From: Planctomycetota bacterium
Lineage (GTDB): Bacteria; Planctomycetota; Phycisphaerae; Phycisphaerales; SM1A02
Assembly (NCBI GenBank): GCA_003671025.1
Contig: QWPW01000020.1
Coordinates: 1 to 53,812 of the forward strand
DNA length: 53,812 nucleotides
Direction: 5' to 3'
Positions within the stretch are counted from its first letter, which is position 1. Every line of letters starts with the position of its first letter. Both the position numbers and the translations under genes were made by a program. The notes under the pieces are model-generated. The model saw only the letters and a list, made by a program, of their open reading frames with translations, was not told the origin of the DNA and searched no databases. This document shows, in pieces, positions 1 to 9,094 of this stretch.

Positions 1-90
1 GAAGGTAACTTCACCCTCGGCGCGATTCCAGCTCCAGGCGCGATCGCGCTCCTCGGCCTCGCTGGTCTCACCGGCCGTCGTCGTCGCTGA
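1..90 (+). CDS. C-terminal end of a PEP-CTERM-like secreted protein (5' truncated)
   Basis: Only the last 29 codons are inside the window, open from base 1 to the TGA at 88-90. They encode a short hydrophilic stretch, then IPAPGAIALLGLAGLTG and four arginines. This is the three-part layout of a PEP-CTERM-type sorting tail: a proline-containing motif, a hydrophobic helix and an Arg cluster, with PAPG in place of PEP. The family role (known) is transient membrane anchoring followed by processing by an exosortase-like enzyme. The tail is almost identical, also in DNA, to the end of the next gene (737-1402), so the two are tandem paralogues. The function of the missing N-terminal part cannot be read here. 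Confidence 0.85.
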   Translation, partial: EGNFTLGAIPAPGAIALLGLAGLTGRRRR

Positions 91-140
91 TCCGCGGCGA
101 ACGAGAGAGATTTCTGCGCAGTCTCGTCACTCATCAGAAA

Positions 141-168
141 GGCCCGCCGCGATTCGTCGCGGCGGGCC
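141..168 (+). terminator. Intrinsic terminator-like hairpin
   Basis: A perfect 12-bp stem (141-152 with 157-168) closed by a TTCG tetraloop lies 50 bp past the first stop codon. The following T-run is weak (TTCTG). It probably ends the transcript of the truncated gene. Confidence 0.75.
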
Positions 169-170
169 TT

Positions 171-736
171 CTGCGTTGAGTCGCGATGGAATCCTCGTGA
201 TATTGCCGTGTAACAGCTGTTTCAGTCACGATTTATGCGACGTAATGGCAGGGTTGGCTGGATCAGTTCTTGGCACGAAATACCACGCGCGGCCCGAACC
301 GCCTCTTAATGCTTCCCACAAAATCAAACCTTTTCAATGAATCCCGCGCAGAGCGCTTGACTGCGCTCAGTCTGCGGGCATGTTTGCTCTGCAAGTCGAC
401 ACAGCACTGGGAGGTGCCTGTTAGACCTGACTCGACGGAATCACTCGCAAGTGTTCGCAAGAACCCACTAGCGAAGGACTCCCAGCGAGCGGATCCAGTT
501 AGACCGTTCTTAGGCTTGCTTTAGGCTTGCTCTAGAAGTGGTCGTACCACTAGCTGGTTCCGAAAGAAGTGACAGGTGAGTGACGGCAAAGGGACCGAGT
601 CGGAGCGTTGCGCAAGCGACAAACCCACTTGGTAGACGTCAGAAATACGCGATGTGAGTTTCACATCGCATGTGTCCTGAGTGATTTCGTGTTCCCTTTG
701 TCCCTTGTCCCCTTGTCCCCTTTTCAGGAGCGAATA
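171..736. other. Long intergenic stretch without a supportable gene
   Basis: About 570 bp separate the terminator from the next gene. Open frames here are short, lack a ribosome site and do not resemble known proteins. The stretch holds an 11-bp tandem repeat (510-531) and a CCTTGTCC-rich tract just before the next ribosome site. It should contain the promoter of the 737-1402 gene, but I cannot place it with confidence. Confidence 0.5.
510..531. repeat. 11-bp direct tandem repeat, two copies
   Basis: TTAGGCTTGCT occurs at 510-520 and again immediately at 521-531. It is one of several short tandem duplications in the window. Confidence 0.85.
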
Positions 737-1402
737 ATGAAGTTTATGGTTTCTGCTGCTATCGCGGCCGCTGTTTCGAGCATGGCTTCCGCCACGTTCA
801 CCGGTTACACCGTCACCACCACCGCTGCTGGTTCACTCAACGTGTACCAAGTCTTCGGTAACTTTAACGGCGCGACGGACACCGTCCTCAACGCCTTCCA
901 GATCCACAACACCGACGGTTCCGGCCTCATCACTGGTTTCCACCACAATGACGCCCTCACCGGCGGCGTGGACTCGACCGTTGCTGGTACTTGGAACCCA
1001 CAGTTCACCGTTAGCCCTGTCGCAGCCGACTCGTTCGTCTGCATCGGTGGCAGTACGGGCTTTACTTCCGGCAACAGCACCAACGGCGATCCAGGCTTCG
1101 GCACTGCTGGCTTCAACCAGGTCAACATGCCCGACACCGCTGCCGTGGGCGTCGCTGGTTGGTTCAACTCGAACCCACCAAACCTCCAGGGTCGCGTCGG
1201 CCCTGCTGGCACCATGCTCTTGGGCCAGTTCGCCCTCTCGAACACCGCCTTCATGACCCTGTTCATGAAGGTCGGCTACAACAGCGGCATCGCTGGCGCT
1301 CCAGTTCAGTTCGGTGAAGGCACCTTCAACCTCGGCGTTCCAGCTCCAGGCGCGATCGCGCTCCTCGGCCTCGCTGGTTTGACCGGCCGTCGTCGTCGCT
1401 GA
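737..1402 (+). CDS. PEP-CTERM-like secreted surface protein
   Basis: A 221-residue exported protein of unknown role. The ATG at 737 is chosen because AGGAG (726-730) precedes it and because it gives a clean signal peptide (KFMVSAAIAAAVSSMASA). An upstream in-frame TTG-type start is unsupported. The mature part is rich in Gly, Thr, Asn and aromatic residues, suggesting a beta-rich fold. It ends in VPAPGAIALLGLAGLTGRRRR-type sequence, a PEP-CTERM variant, so the protein is expected to be sorted to the cell surface or matrix. No catalytic motif is visible. It follows a paralogue whose tail is at 1-90 and is transcribed alone, between a long leader and a strong terminator. Confidence 0.85.
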   Translation: MKFMVSAAIAAAVSSMASATFTGYTVTTTAAGSLNVYQVFGNFNGATDTVLNAFQIHNTDGSGLITGFHHNDALTGGVDSTVAGTWNPQFTVSPVAADSFVCIGGSTGFTSGNSTNGDPGFGTAGFNQVNMPDTAAVGVAGWFNSNPPNLQGRVGPAGTMLLGQFALSNTAFMTLFMKVGYNSGIAGAPVQFGEGTFNLGVPAPGAIALLGLAGLTGRRRR

Positions 1403-1481
1403 ACCGACTGACGATCAGATCGTGCGCAACGACCGGCTTCGCGCCAGTCTGAGCAAGACGACCTGAGTCAAAATGTAAATC

Positions 1482-1520
1482 ACACTCGCCGCGGATATTT
1501 CCGCGGCGAGTGTCTTTTTT
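1482..1520 (+). terminator. Strong intrinsic terminator
   Basis: A perfect 14-bp stem (1482-1495 with 1500-1513), a TATT loop, one C and then six T residues lie 80 bp after the stop of the PEP-CTERM-like gene. Confidence 0.93.
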
Positions 1521-1744
1521 CATCTGATTGATCCGCTACCGCGAACCATTCTCCCATCTGTGCGAAGAGCGTCCTACTCTTTGAGTGAGTCAATTCGATT
1601 TGCGGCGAAATCTCGCAGATCATTTTTACTCTCGCAATCTGGATGTATCGTTCTCTACAAGCGTGCGCTGTCTCGAGAGCCTTCATGAGCGGTCATGGTG
1701 CCTCGGGGCAGAAGCAACCAACTAAACTTCAGCAGGAGATCCAA

Positions 1745-3154
1745 GTGAAAACATGTCTGACTCTCGGCGGGCTGCTTCTCGGTAGCGTTGCAGTGTTTCT
1801 CGGCCAGTTCCAAGCAAACGCCGTCCCAGGCAATGGTGATGGCGGAACCGCCTCAGTCGGTCCCGACGTGATCGTCGGCGGGCTCCCCGATGTTTCCAGC
1901 TACGGCGCGGTCGTCGTGGGTGGCCAGACCATCCGCGCGTACTCCTTCGGTACCACCAGCTGCAACATCGGTACCCAGAACCTCACTTGGCAGGCGTCGC
2001 CGAGCGCGATCCACCCCTTCATCCCGATGAACATGTACCGCGTCAAAGACGGTCGCCTGGAGCAAATCGGTATGTCGTGGGGTAAGCACGGTTTCTGCGC
2101 TCTGCAGCAGACGCTCTGCGGTACCTGCACCCCCGCTGGATCAGGCTGCCCATCTGCGCTGGGAGTCGGCTGCTCTGATCCGTACACCTCGAGCCTGAAC
2201 GGTTCGCAGGGCGATCTCGGCTGGCGCAAGGAAATCAACGCAGCCACCGCTGTGTTCCCTGGCACCCCTAACTCCGGCGCGCCGTCGGCGGCATCGACCA
2301 TCGGTCGTCGTCTCCAAGTCAACCAGACCGACTTGGCTGCCGCGAGCAATCCCGGTGCGATCTATCTCGTCGAAGGCCAGTACATTCACCCGCAAGATGC
2401 CGCTGCGGGCAACGATGACAACAACGCCTCGTGGCGCGCGTTCACCGTGAACGCGTCGACCTACGCGATCACCTTGACGGGAACCACCAAGCAGCAGCAG
2501 GCTGCGATCGCCGCGTGGAAAACTTACAACGCAGCGGTCAACATCGTCAACGTTGATGTTCCAAGCGACGGCCGCTTCATCGCGGGCTTCTACTCGAAGG
2601 ACAATGGCAATGGCACGTGGCGCTACGAGTATGCCATCGAGAACCTGAACTCCGACCGCTCTGGTCAGTCGTTCTCGGTTCCGATTCCTGCGGGCGTCAA
2701 CGTCACCAACATTGGCTTCAAGGATGTCAACTATCACTCCGGCGACCCATACGTCGCGACTGATTGGACCTCCGCAGTCGCGGGTGGTGCGATCAAGTGG
2801 GAGTGCCAGACTTACGCGGCCAACCCAACCACCGCGAACGCGCTCCGCTTTTCCACCATGTACAACTTCTGGTTCGATGCGGACGAAGCGCCTTCGGCGT
2901 CGAATGTCCCCACCACCCTCGGTCTGTACAAGCCACCAGCTGCGGGCGGCGCGACCAGCATTTCCTTTGCGACCCAGGGCCCTGCGACTCCAGCTTCGGG
3001 CATCATTGGCGATCTCGACAACAACGGCGCGGTCAACGGCGCGGATCTCGCGGCGCTTCTCAACGCATGGGGTACAGGCGCGGCTGACCTCAACGGCGAC
3101 AACATCACGGACGGCGCGGATCTCGCTCTTCTGCTGAACAACTGGACCGTCTGA
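1745..3154 (+). CDS. Secreted protein with C-terminal dockerin-like repeats, function unknown
   Basis: A 469-residue exported protein. GTG at 1745 is preferred because AGGAG sits at 1734-1738 and the product then starts with a signal peptide (KTCLTLGGLLLGSVAVFLGQ, then QANA). The central part is not a family I can name. It has paired cysteines around residues 115-140 (CALQQTLCGTCTPAGSGC) and Asn/Asp-rich beta-type sequence. The last 50 residues hold two dockerin-like repeats: GDLDNNGAVNGADLAALLNA and a second DLNGDNITDGADLALLLNNW. Their DxDxxG...DLxxLL pattern is that of calcium-binding dockerin type I loops. In planctomycetes such tails are common on secreted proteins and need not mean a cellulosome. 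Its terminator is at 3247-3281. Confidence 0.85.
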   Translation: MKTCLTLGGLLLGSVAVFLGQFQANAVPGNGDGGTASVGPDVIVGGLPDVSSYGAVVVGGQTIRAYSFGTTSCNIGTQNLTWQASPSAIHPFIPMNMYRVKDGRLEQIGMSWGKHGFCALQQTLCGTCTPAGSGCPSALGVGCSDPYTSSLNGSQGDLGWRKEINAATAVFPGTPNSGAPSAASTIGRRLQVNQTDLAAASNPGAIYLVEGQYIHPQDAAAGNDDNNASWRAFTVNASTYAITLTGTTKQQQAAIAAWKTYNAAVNIVNVDVPSDGRFIAGFYSKDNGNGTWRYEYAIENLNSDRSGQSFSVPIPAGVNVTNIGFKDVNYHSGDPYVATDWTSAVAGGAIKWECQTYAANPTTANALRFSTMYNFWFDADEAPSASNVPTTLGLYKPPAAGGATSISFATQGPATPASGIIGDLDNNGAVNGADLAALLNAWGTGAADLNGDNITDGADLALLLNNWTV

Positions 3155-3246
3155 ATCTGGAGCGCGAATGATGTTTCGCGCCTCAGTGTCAGCTCCCCGG
3201 TCTTATCTCCCCGGGGCCAGTCTGCCAGTCAATGCAAGTTTTTCAG

Positions 3247-3281
3247 GGAGGGGACCCAACCGGGTCCCCTCCTTCTTTTTT
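3247..3281 (+). terminator. Strong intrinsic terminator
   Basis: A perfect 11-bp stem (3247-3257 with 3262-3272) has an AACC loop and is followed by TTC and six T residues. It lies 93 bp after the dockerin-tailed gene. Confidence 0.93.
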
Positions 3282-3455
3282 CCTTCGGTGTTTTTCGGTC
3301 CGATTCCTTTGCCTGATTGAGCGGTGCGATTGAACTTCGAGATGAGTTGCATCGTCCCGCACGTGCGCTGCGAATGTGACCTCACCGAGGGCGACCGTTC
3401 GCCCTTCCTCTGTTTGCCAATATTTGCTTCGATTTGCGGCGCAAACATCCGATCA

Positions 3456-3477
3456 TCCCTTGATCCTCCCTTGATCC
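3456..3477. repeat. 11-bp direct tandem repeat, two copies
   Basis: TCCCTTGATCC is found at 3456-3466 and 3467-3477 in the leader region of the metalloprotease gene. Nothing else that looks like a gene is seen between 3282 and 3573. Confidence 0.85.
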
Positions 3478-3573
3478 TCCTTCGTCGGCGACTGAACAAT
3501 CTGCGCGCTCAACCTCTCATCGCTCACTGCCCCATTGATCCTCAACGATCCGTTCACAAGGCCTAAAGACTTC

Positions 3574-5943
3574 ATGCCACACTTCACGCACCGCTTCCTC
3601 GCTGCTGGCCGTTTGACGGCGGCTCTTTCCGTTCTCGTCGCAACTGGTGCGAGCCTCGCTCACACCGAAGCTGCCCCTCCGAAAAAGGGCAAGACCCAGG
3701 TGGCTGCAGCGCCGACCCTGCCGCCGATTGCCGCACTCACCGGCTATCGCACTGCGCAGCTTGAAGTTCCTGCGGGGATTCCCGAGCGCGCCGACATCCG
3801 TGTTTCCATCAACGGCACCGTGGAAACGCTGCGACTCTTCCGCGTTTCGCTGCGCACACCCAAGGCAACGATGCTGCTCGACCGCGGCAACGGCGTGATG
3901 GAAGAAACCGCGCTTCCTCCGCACCGCACCTACCGCGGCACCGTCGCTTCGAGCGGCGCGCGCATTGCGGCCTCAATCGTTGACGGCAAACTGTGGGCGA
4001 TGATTGACATTCCCACGGGCACGATCTTCGTTCAACCAATGTCTGACTTTGTCGCAGGACGCACCGCCAACGAGCACGCGATCTACGCGCACTCTGATGT
4101 GGTTCCCGTCGACGCTGCCCGCTGTGGCAACGACGATGTCAATCTTGCACTCCCCGATTGGATGAACGGACTTCCGAATGATCCTGCGTCGGGCGCGGGA
4201 GTCGTCAATGGCGACGGCGGACTCGAAATGGGCGGCGAAGGCGGCGAAGGCGGCGTGGCGGGCACGACTCCATTCATCGCAGAGATCGCCTTCGACGCGG
4301 ACTTTGAGTTCTTCCAGAAGAACGCTTCCAACGCGGCGAACACCATCAATGACATTGAACTGGTGATGAACAACGTCGCGTTCGTCTACGACCGTGACGT
4401 GAACATCAGCTATGAATTCACGACGTTCGTCATTCGTACGACCGCGGCGGACCCCTACACCACCACGGTGATGAATGACCTTCTGTGCGAGTTCCGCAAC
4501 AAGTGGAATACGACGCCAGAGAATCAGATTCAGCGCGACGTGGCTCAGTTGTTTACGGGCAAGACCATCACCGGCAGCGTGATCGGCCTCGCGTGGTTGG
4601 GCGTGATGTGTAATCAGGCGGGCACCGATTGTGCTGCCTCAGGAAACCTCGCGTACTCCGCGGTTGAGAGCCGTTTCACCACCACATCCGACTTCCGCAC
4701 TTCGCTCTCCGCGCACGAGCTCGGGCACAACTGGCAGGCGGGGCATTGCGATGCCACCAATCCCTGCAACATCATGTGCTCGATCGTCAACAGTTGCCAA
4801 GGCAGCACGGGCACCAATCTGAAGTTCAACACCAGCGAGCAAGCGCAGATCACTGCGTTCCGTAATGCAGTTTCATGCGATGCCGTGCTTCCCGCTCCGA
4901 GTGCGCTGCCGTTCATCGATGCCTTCGACGGCAACGGAGGGTTCATCGATGCGACAAAGTGGATCTACTCCAAGGGCGCGGCGACTTCGATCAATGCAAG
5001 CAACGAGCCAAGCCCAACGCGCTCGCTCAACCTCGATGCCATCGGCAACCTCGAATACGGCGACGATGAGATTCGTTCCAACTTCATGTTGCTCGCGGGC
5101 CTCGGCACCGTGATCGTTTCGTACTCCACCGAAGCGATCGGCGTCGAAGCAGGCAAGCAACTCATCGTCGAGTACTTGAACTCTTCACTCGACTGGACTG
5201 CGCTCAACACCATCACCGCTTCGGGCATCAACCAAACTGTGTTCACCCCGTGGCAGCATGTGTTGCCCGCCAATGCCAAGCACAACAAGTTCCGTTTGCG
5301 TTTCCGCACCGCGGTGGATGCTCAAGATGACGATTGGTACATCGACAGCGTTTCCGTGGCCACCGGCACCGCTCCGAGCAATGATGAATGCACCAATGCA
5401 ATCCTCGTCGGCAATGGAACGGTGAGCTTCGATTCGTTCCTCGCCAATGGCAGCACGCTTGATCTTCCTGCCTCGTGCAACGAAGGAACCGGCGTCACCA
5501 TGAACGCGGACATTTGGTACCTCTACATTCCAACATGCACAGGTACCGCGACTGCTTCGACGTGCAGCACCGCGAACTTTGACACGCGATTGGCCGCGTA
5601 TGTCGCTGCATGTGCTCCTTCGGGCGCGCTCATCGGTTGCGATGACAACACCGCGGGCTGCTCATCCAATACGTCGACGATGAGTTTCCCCACCACGGCA
5701 AACTTGCCTGTCTACATTCGTGTGGGTGGCGCAACTGGCGGCGGAACGGGATCGCTCACCATCGCGTGCGTGGCCCCTCCTGCGTGTCCTGCCGATCTTG
5801 ATAACGATGGAAGCGTCGGCGGACCGGATCTCGCGGCGTTGCTCAACGCATGGGGAACTCCCGGCGCGGATCTCGATGCTGATGGCGCGACCGGTGGATC
5901 AGATCTCGCGGCGTTGCTCAACAGCTGGGGCCTCTGCCCGTAA
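3574..5943 (+). CDS. Secreted metzincin-type zinc metalloprotease with dockerin-like tail
   Basis: A 789-residue exported peptidase. ATG 3574 gives a signal peptide ending near LAHTEAA; a longer TTG start at 3535 would bury it. Residues about 60-200 look like a propeptide. The catalytic site is HELGHNWQAGH at residues 381-391, which fits HExxHxxxxxH with H381, E382, H385 and H391, followed by a Met-turn candidate in CNIMC. This places it among reprolysin/M12B-like metzincins. A jelly-roll-like segment (about 455-610) and a Cys-containing planctomycete module (about 615-735) follow. The last 50 residues hold two dockerin-like repeats (PDLAALLNAWG, SDLAALLNSWG). It probably degrades external protein for nutrition or surface processing. 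The start has no strong Shine-Dalgarno. Confidence 0.88.
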   Translation: MPHFTHRFLAAGRLTAALSVLVATGASLAHTEAAPPKKGKTQVAAAPTLPPIAALTGYRTAQLEVPAGIPERADIRVSINGTVETLRLFRVSLRTPKATMLLDRGNGVMEETALPPHRTYRGTVASSGARIAASIVDGKLWAMIDIPTGTIFVQPMSDFVAGRTANEHAIYAHSDVVPVDAARCGNDDVNLALPDWMNGLPNDPASGAGVVNGDGGLEMGGEGGEGGVAGTTPFIAEIAFDADFEFFQKNASNAANTINDIELVMNNVAFVYDRDVNISYEFTTFVIRTTAADPYTTTVMNDLLCEFRNKWNTTPENQIQRDVAQLFTGKTITGSVIGLAWLGVMCNQAGTDCAASGNLAYSAVESRFTTTSDFRTSLSAHELGHNWQAGHCDATNPCNIMCSIVNSCQGSTGTNLKFNTSEQAQITAFRNAVSCDAVLPAPSALPFIDAFDGNGGFIDATKWIYSKGAATSINASNEPSPTRSLNLDAIGNLEYGDDEIRSNFMLLAGLGTVIVSYSTEAIGVEAGKQLIVEYLNSSLDWTALNTITASGINQTVFTPWQHVLPANAKHNKFRLRFRTAVDAQDDDWYIDSVSVATGTAPSNDECTNAILVGNGTVSFDSFLANGSTLDLPASCNEGTGVTMNADIWYLYIPTCTGTATASTCSTANFDTRLAAYVAACAPSGALIGCDDNTAGCSSNTSTMSFPTTANLPVYIRVGGATGGGTGSLTIACVAPPACPADLDNDGSVGGPDLAALLNAWGTPGADLDADGATGGSDLAALLNSWGLCP

Positions 5944-6010
5944 GACGCAATCACTCGCGCGCCGATCTCGAATGCGAGATCGCTCACACGCGACAACTCA
6001 ACTCATCACT

Positions 6011-6047
6011 GCCGCGCGCCGCGATTTTTCGCGGCGCGCGGCGTTTG
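6011..6047 (+). terminator. Intrinsic terminator
   Basis: A perfect 14-bp GC-rich stem (6011-6024 with 6029-6042) with a TTTT loop, followed by GTTTGTTG, lies 67 bp after the metalloprotease stop. Confidence 0.85.
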
Positions 6048-6165
6048 TTGCAGTCACGTTGTTGTTCCGATTGACGGGAGCGCATCGTCAACGCACGCGC
6101 TGGGTTTTCTCGCGACGCACTCACGCGCAAGACTCCATCGCGCACTGCGGATATAACCATCCACG

Positions 6166-6903
6166 ATGTCGTCCCTTCCTTCGGATTCAAATGCGCCGCC
6201 CGTCGCTGTTCCTCGCAGCAAACTTGCACAAGCGTCGTTGGCAATGGGACTCGTCTCGCTGTTGGTCTCTTGTTGCGGCGCAGGGGTTGGCGGCATCATT
6301 GCGGTCTTGCTCGGAGTGATGGCGCGCGACCGCATCCGCGCATCCAACGGGACGCTGCGAGGAATCAAGTTCGCATGGTGGGGCATTGGCTCGGGCACCG
6401 CCGCAGTCATCCTCTCCATCGCCTCGCAGTGGATCATGGGCGGACTGCAGGAATCGCTGAATTCCCAGCTTGATGGAGGCGTGCGAACCACATTTGCCGC
6501 CATCGATACCCCAGGCGAAACCGCGGCGTTGAGCAAGTGGCGCGCCGCATCAGGCACTTCGATTGCGGCGAGTGACATTGGAGATTTCGCGCGCCTCGCA
6601 CAAGAGCGCTACGGCCGCTACCAGTCGTTCACCGTGCTTTCCGAAGATCCGCGCCCGAGTCTGTCGGGCACACATGAATTGATCATCGCGGCCGCGTTTC
6701 AATTCGAACGCGCGCGCGTGATCGGTTCCATCGACACCACCATCGGCGCGGGCGTCGATCAACTCGCGCCTCTACTGGAACTGCGTGCGATCCGCATCTC
6801 CGATGCCACGCTGGGAAACATCGCGTTGCCCGCGAGCGCGGTGACGAAGGCGAACGATTCGACGACATCCAACACACCATCGACGCCGGCGACAACACCA
6901 TGA
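6166..6903 (+). CDS. Small membrane protein with DUF4190-like N-terminal helices
   Basis: A 245-residue protein of unknown function. A proline-rich N-terminus is followed by two predicted membrane helices at about residues 24-50 ([20 protein letters not shown] onward) and 67-90. The order helix, ARDRIR loop, helix resembles the DUF4190 group found in many actinobacteria and planctomycetes. The remaining 150 residues look soluble and end in a Ser/Thr/Pro-rich tail. The stop overlaps the murD start by four bases (ATGA, 6900-6903), so the two are translationally coupled. That suggests, but does not prove, a cell-envelope role. Confidence 0.75.
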   Translation: MSSLPSDSNAPPVAVPRSKLAQASLAMGLVSLLVSCCGAGVGGIIAVLLGVMARDRIRASNGTLRGIKFAWWGIGSGTAAVILSIASQWIMGGLQESLNSQLDGGVRTTFAAIDTPGETAALSKWRAASGTSIAASDIGDFARLAQERYGRYQSFTVLSEDPRPSLSGTHELIIAAAFQFERARVIGSIDTTIGAGVDQLAPLLELRAIRISDATLGNIALPASAVTKANDSTTSNTPSTPATTP

Positions 6904-8294
6904 GTGAATGCGCCATCAGCGCTGTGAACGCGGCGATTCCTGCGTGGCGCGATGCGCGCGTCACAGTGATGGGACTCGGTCAGTTTGGTGGCGGCGTTGG
7001 TGTCACGCGGTATCTCGCGGCGCGTGGCGCGCGTGTCACGCTCACTGATCGCCTCGATGCGCGTGAACTCGCGAAGCCACTCGCGCAGTTGAGTGATCTC
7101 ATCGAAAATGGAATGGTGCGCTGCGTCTTAGGCACGCACGAGAGCGCTGACTTTGAACGCGCGGATTTCGTCATCGTGAATCCCGCCGTTCCCAAACCCT
7201 GGGACAACGCGTTGCTCAACAGCGCGCGCGCCGCTGGTGTGCCATTGCTCACCGAGATTGGACTGAGCATCAATGAGCTCGCCGCGCGCGGCGTGACACG
7301 CATCGCCGCGGTGACGGGAAGCGCTGGAAAAAGCACGACCAGCGCGATGTTGCGCGCCGCGCTTGACGGCGACGCGACGCGCGCGCATTTTGGCGGCAAC
7401 ATCGGTGGGTCGTTGCTTGGTCAACTCGATTCCATCGCGCGGGAAGACTTCGTCGTGCTCGAACTCAGCAGTGCGATGTTGTGGTGGATCGCCCAAGCGA
7501 TGCCGTGGTCGCCACCGATTGCGGTGTTCACCAATCTGCTGGAGAACCACATCGATTGGCATGGCTCGTTCGCGCACTACGCGGAGTCGAAATCGCGAAT
7601 CCGCGCATGCGCTCCTAAGAGAGCGCGATTCATCAGCGCGTTCGAAGGAACCGCGGAAGCCGCGCGCGCGGTGGCGCTCGGAGTTGAGCCGTGGTGGAAA
7701 GATGCGGATGCGCCCACGCTCGCGCTGCCAACCATCGATGAACTTCGCCCCGCGATTCCTGGCGCGCACAACCGCGCCAACGCTCGGCTCGCGATCGAAG
7801 CCGCGGTCGCGATGTATGAGTGGTGCGGCCTCGATGCATCGCTCTCGCTGCACAAGTTTCGCGCGCGTATCGAGGGATTCGCAGGTCTCCCTCATCGACT
7901 CGCGTTCGTGTGTGAGCGCGGCGGCACGCGTTACTACAACGACTCAAAGTCCACGACTCCGCAAGCGACTTTGTTAGCGATTGAGAGTTTCGACGATCCC
8001 GCGCGCATTCATCTCATCGCCGGCGGATACGACAAAGGCGCGGATCTCACGGCGATTGCCCAACTGGGAAATCAACTCGCAGGGCTGTACACCATCGGCG
8101 CCACCGCGAGCGCGCTCATGGGCGGCACGCATAGTGTTGCTTGCGAAACGTTGTCCCGCGCAATGGAACTCATCGCACAACGCGCGCGCAGCGGCGACAT
8201 CGTGTTGCTCTCACCAGCGTGCGCGAGTTGGGGTCAGTTCACTAACTATGAAGAACGCGGCGAACTGTTCAGTCGCCTCGCAGCGCAAGCGTGA
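6900..8294 (+). CDS. murD: UDP-N-acetylmuramoyl-L-alanine--D-glutamate ligase
   Basis: A 464-residue cytoplasmic Mur ligase that adds D-glutamate to UDP-MurNAc-L-Ala using ATP in peptidoglycan synthesis. The N-terminal Rossmann-type domain shows [14 protein letters not shown] (residues 21-34). The ATP loop is TGSAGKSTT (139-147). The central domain carries the Mur-ligase stretch [13 protein letters not shown], and the C-terminal domain has [10 protein letters not shown], typical of MurD. The length matches the family (about 440-470). It shares an ATGA overlap with the preceding membrane protein gene. No other mur gene is adjacent, so it sits outside the usual dcw cluster. With the two amidases at 36.7-38.6 kb it shows that this organism makes peptidoglycan. 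Confidence 0.95.
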   Translation: MSECAISAVNAAIPAWRDARVTVMGLGQFGGGVGVTRYLAARGARVTLTDRLDARELAKPLAQLSDLIENGMVRCVLGTHESADFERADFVIVNPAVPKPWDNALLNSARAAGVPLLTEIGLSINELAARGVTRIAAVTGSAGKSTTSAMLRAALDGDATRAHFGGNIGGSLLGQLDSIAREDFVVLELSSAMLWWIAQAMPWSPPIAVFTNLLENHIDWHGSFAHYAESKSRIRACAPKRARFISAFEGTAEAARAVALGVEPWWKDADAPTLALPTIDELRPAIPGAHNRANARLAIEAAVAMYEWCGLDASLSLHKFRARIEGFAGLPHRLAFVCERGGTRYYNDSKSTTPQATLLAIESFDDPARIHLIAGGYDKGADLTAIAQLGNQLAGLYTIGATASALMGGTHSVACETLSRAMELIAQRARSGDIVLLSPACASWGQFTNYEERGELFSRLAAQA

Positions 8295-8360
8295 GTTGCA
8301 TGAGCACCGCGCGATGAGGTCGGCGGCGACGCACGTCACGTTCACTCTAAAGACAACGAC

Positions 8361-8418
8361 GCCCTACGAGCAAGACCTTACGAAACCCCCGCGTTTCGTA
8401 AGGTCTTGGTCGTAGGGC
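8361..8418. terminator. 58-nt near-perfect hairpin between convergent genes
   Basis: Arms 8361-8369 plus 8371-8386 pair with 8393-8408 plus 8410-8418. The single break is a G/G mismatch (8370/8409) and the loop is CCCCGC. The position between murD (+) and the lipoprotein gene (-) suits a two-way terminator, although neither side has a T-run. Confidence 0.7.
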
Positions 8419-8479
8419 GAGGCCAGTGCTTCAAGCAACGGCTGCAAACACAGGCTTCAAGCGGAGATCTCCGCCGACA

Positions 8480-8971
8480 TCATTCGTAATACTTGTTTTG
8501 CTGCGGAAGTTCGCCGCCTTGCGGCGTCCACCACGCGGGCTTGTTCTTCATCGATTCGACGCGGTTGATCATCTCTGGCGGTTCTTCACGCCATTCCGGC
8601 GCGGCGCGAATGTCATAGGAAATGCGGCGACAACCAATACCAGGGCATGTCAACTGATTGGTCAGTCGACCCGTCGAAGTCCCCGCATTCCAGATTGAAT
8701 ACACCATGCGATCGGGGCGCTCGACGGGATCGTCACCCTTGCCTTCGAGGAAGTTCAACGTCAGCTGCTTGCCCACGGGCACGTCGAGTTTGAAGAACGG
8801 CTCTTCATTGCGTGTGTCATAGAGCGTGATGGTGACGGGATTCATCTCGGTCGACACATAGGTGTAACCGTTGCCCGAGTAGGGATAAGCCGCGCCTCGC
8901 GGGCCGTAGCAACCGGCGAGTGTGAGCATGCCGGAGACGGCGACGAGTGCAAAGGTGGTCGTTCTGTTCAT
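8480..8971 (-). CDS. Small exported lipoprotein of unknown function
   Basis: A 163-residue protein. The start at 8971 gives NRTTTFALVAVSGMLTLAGC, a lipoprotein signal peptide with an LAGC lipobox at residues 18-21, so the mature protein starts at the lipidated cysteine. The open frame runs much further upstream, but only this start gives an export signal. The mature part is polar and contains CPGIGCRRISYD, a pair of cysteines that may form a disulfide. I do not recognise a family. It is convergent with murD, separated by the 58-nt hairpin, and divergent from ispF with about 120 bp between. Confidence 0.8.
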   Translation of the reverse strand: MNRTTTFALVAVSGMLTLAGCYGPRGAAYPYSGNGYTYVSTEMNPVTITLYDTRNEEPFFKLDVPVGKQLTLNFLEGKGDDPVERPDRMVYSIWNAGTSTGRLTNQLTCPGIGCRRISYDIRAAPEWREEPPEMINRVESMKNKPAWWTPQGGELPQQNKYYE

Positions 8972-9094
8972 GGTCGATGGCCTGCGTGTGCGCCGCCCCC
9001 GGAGGAGAGCTGCGTACAGGAGGTATCGGCCGACTCCCCCGTCGCGCTTGGGATTTCGCGAGCAAAGTCGCGAGGTTTGCGACACAATGAATCG

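Noticed and set aside
270-524. An 84-codon frame in the first intergenic region
   Set aside because: No ribosome site, no family likeness, and the composition differs from the neighbouring genes.
3016-3150. Dockerin-like tails as proof of a cellulosome
   Set aside because: No cohesin or scaffold gene is present. Such tails are common on planctomycete secreted proteins for other reasons.
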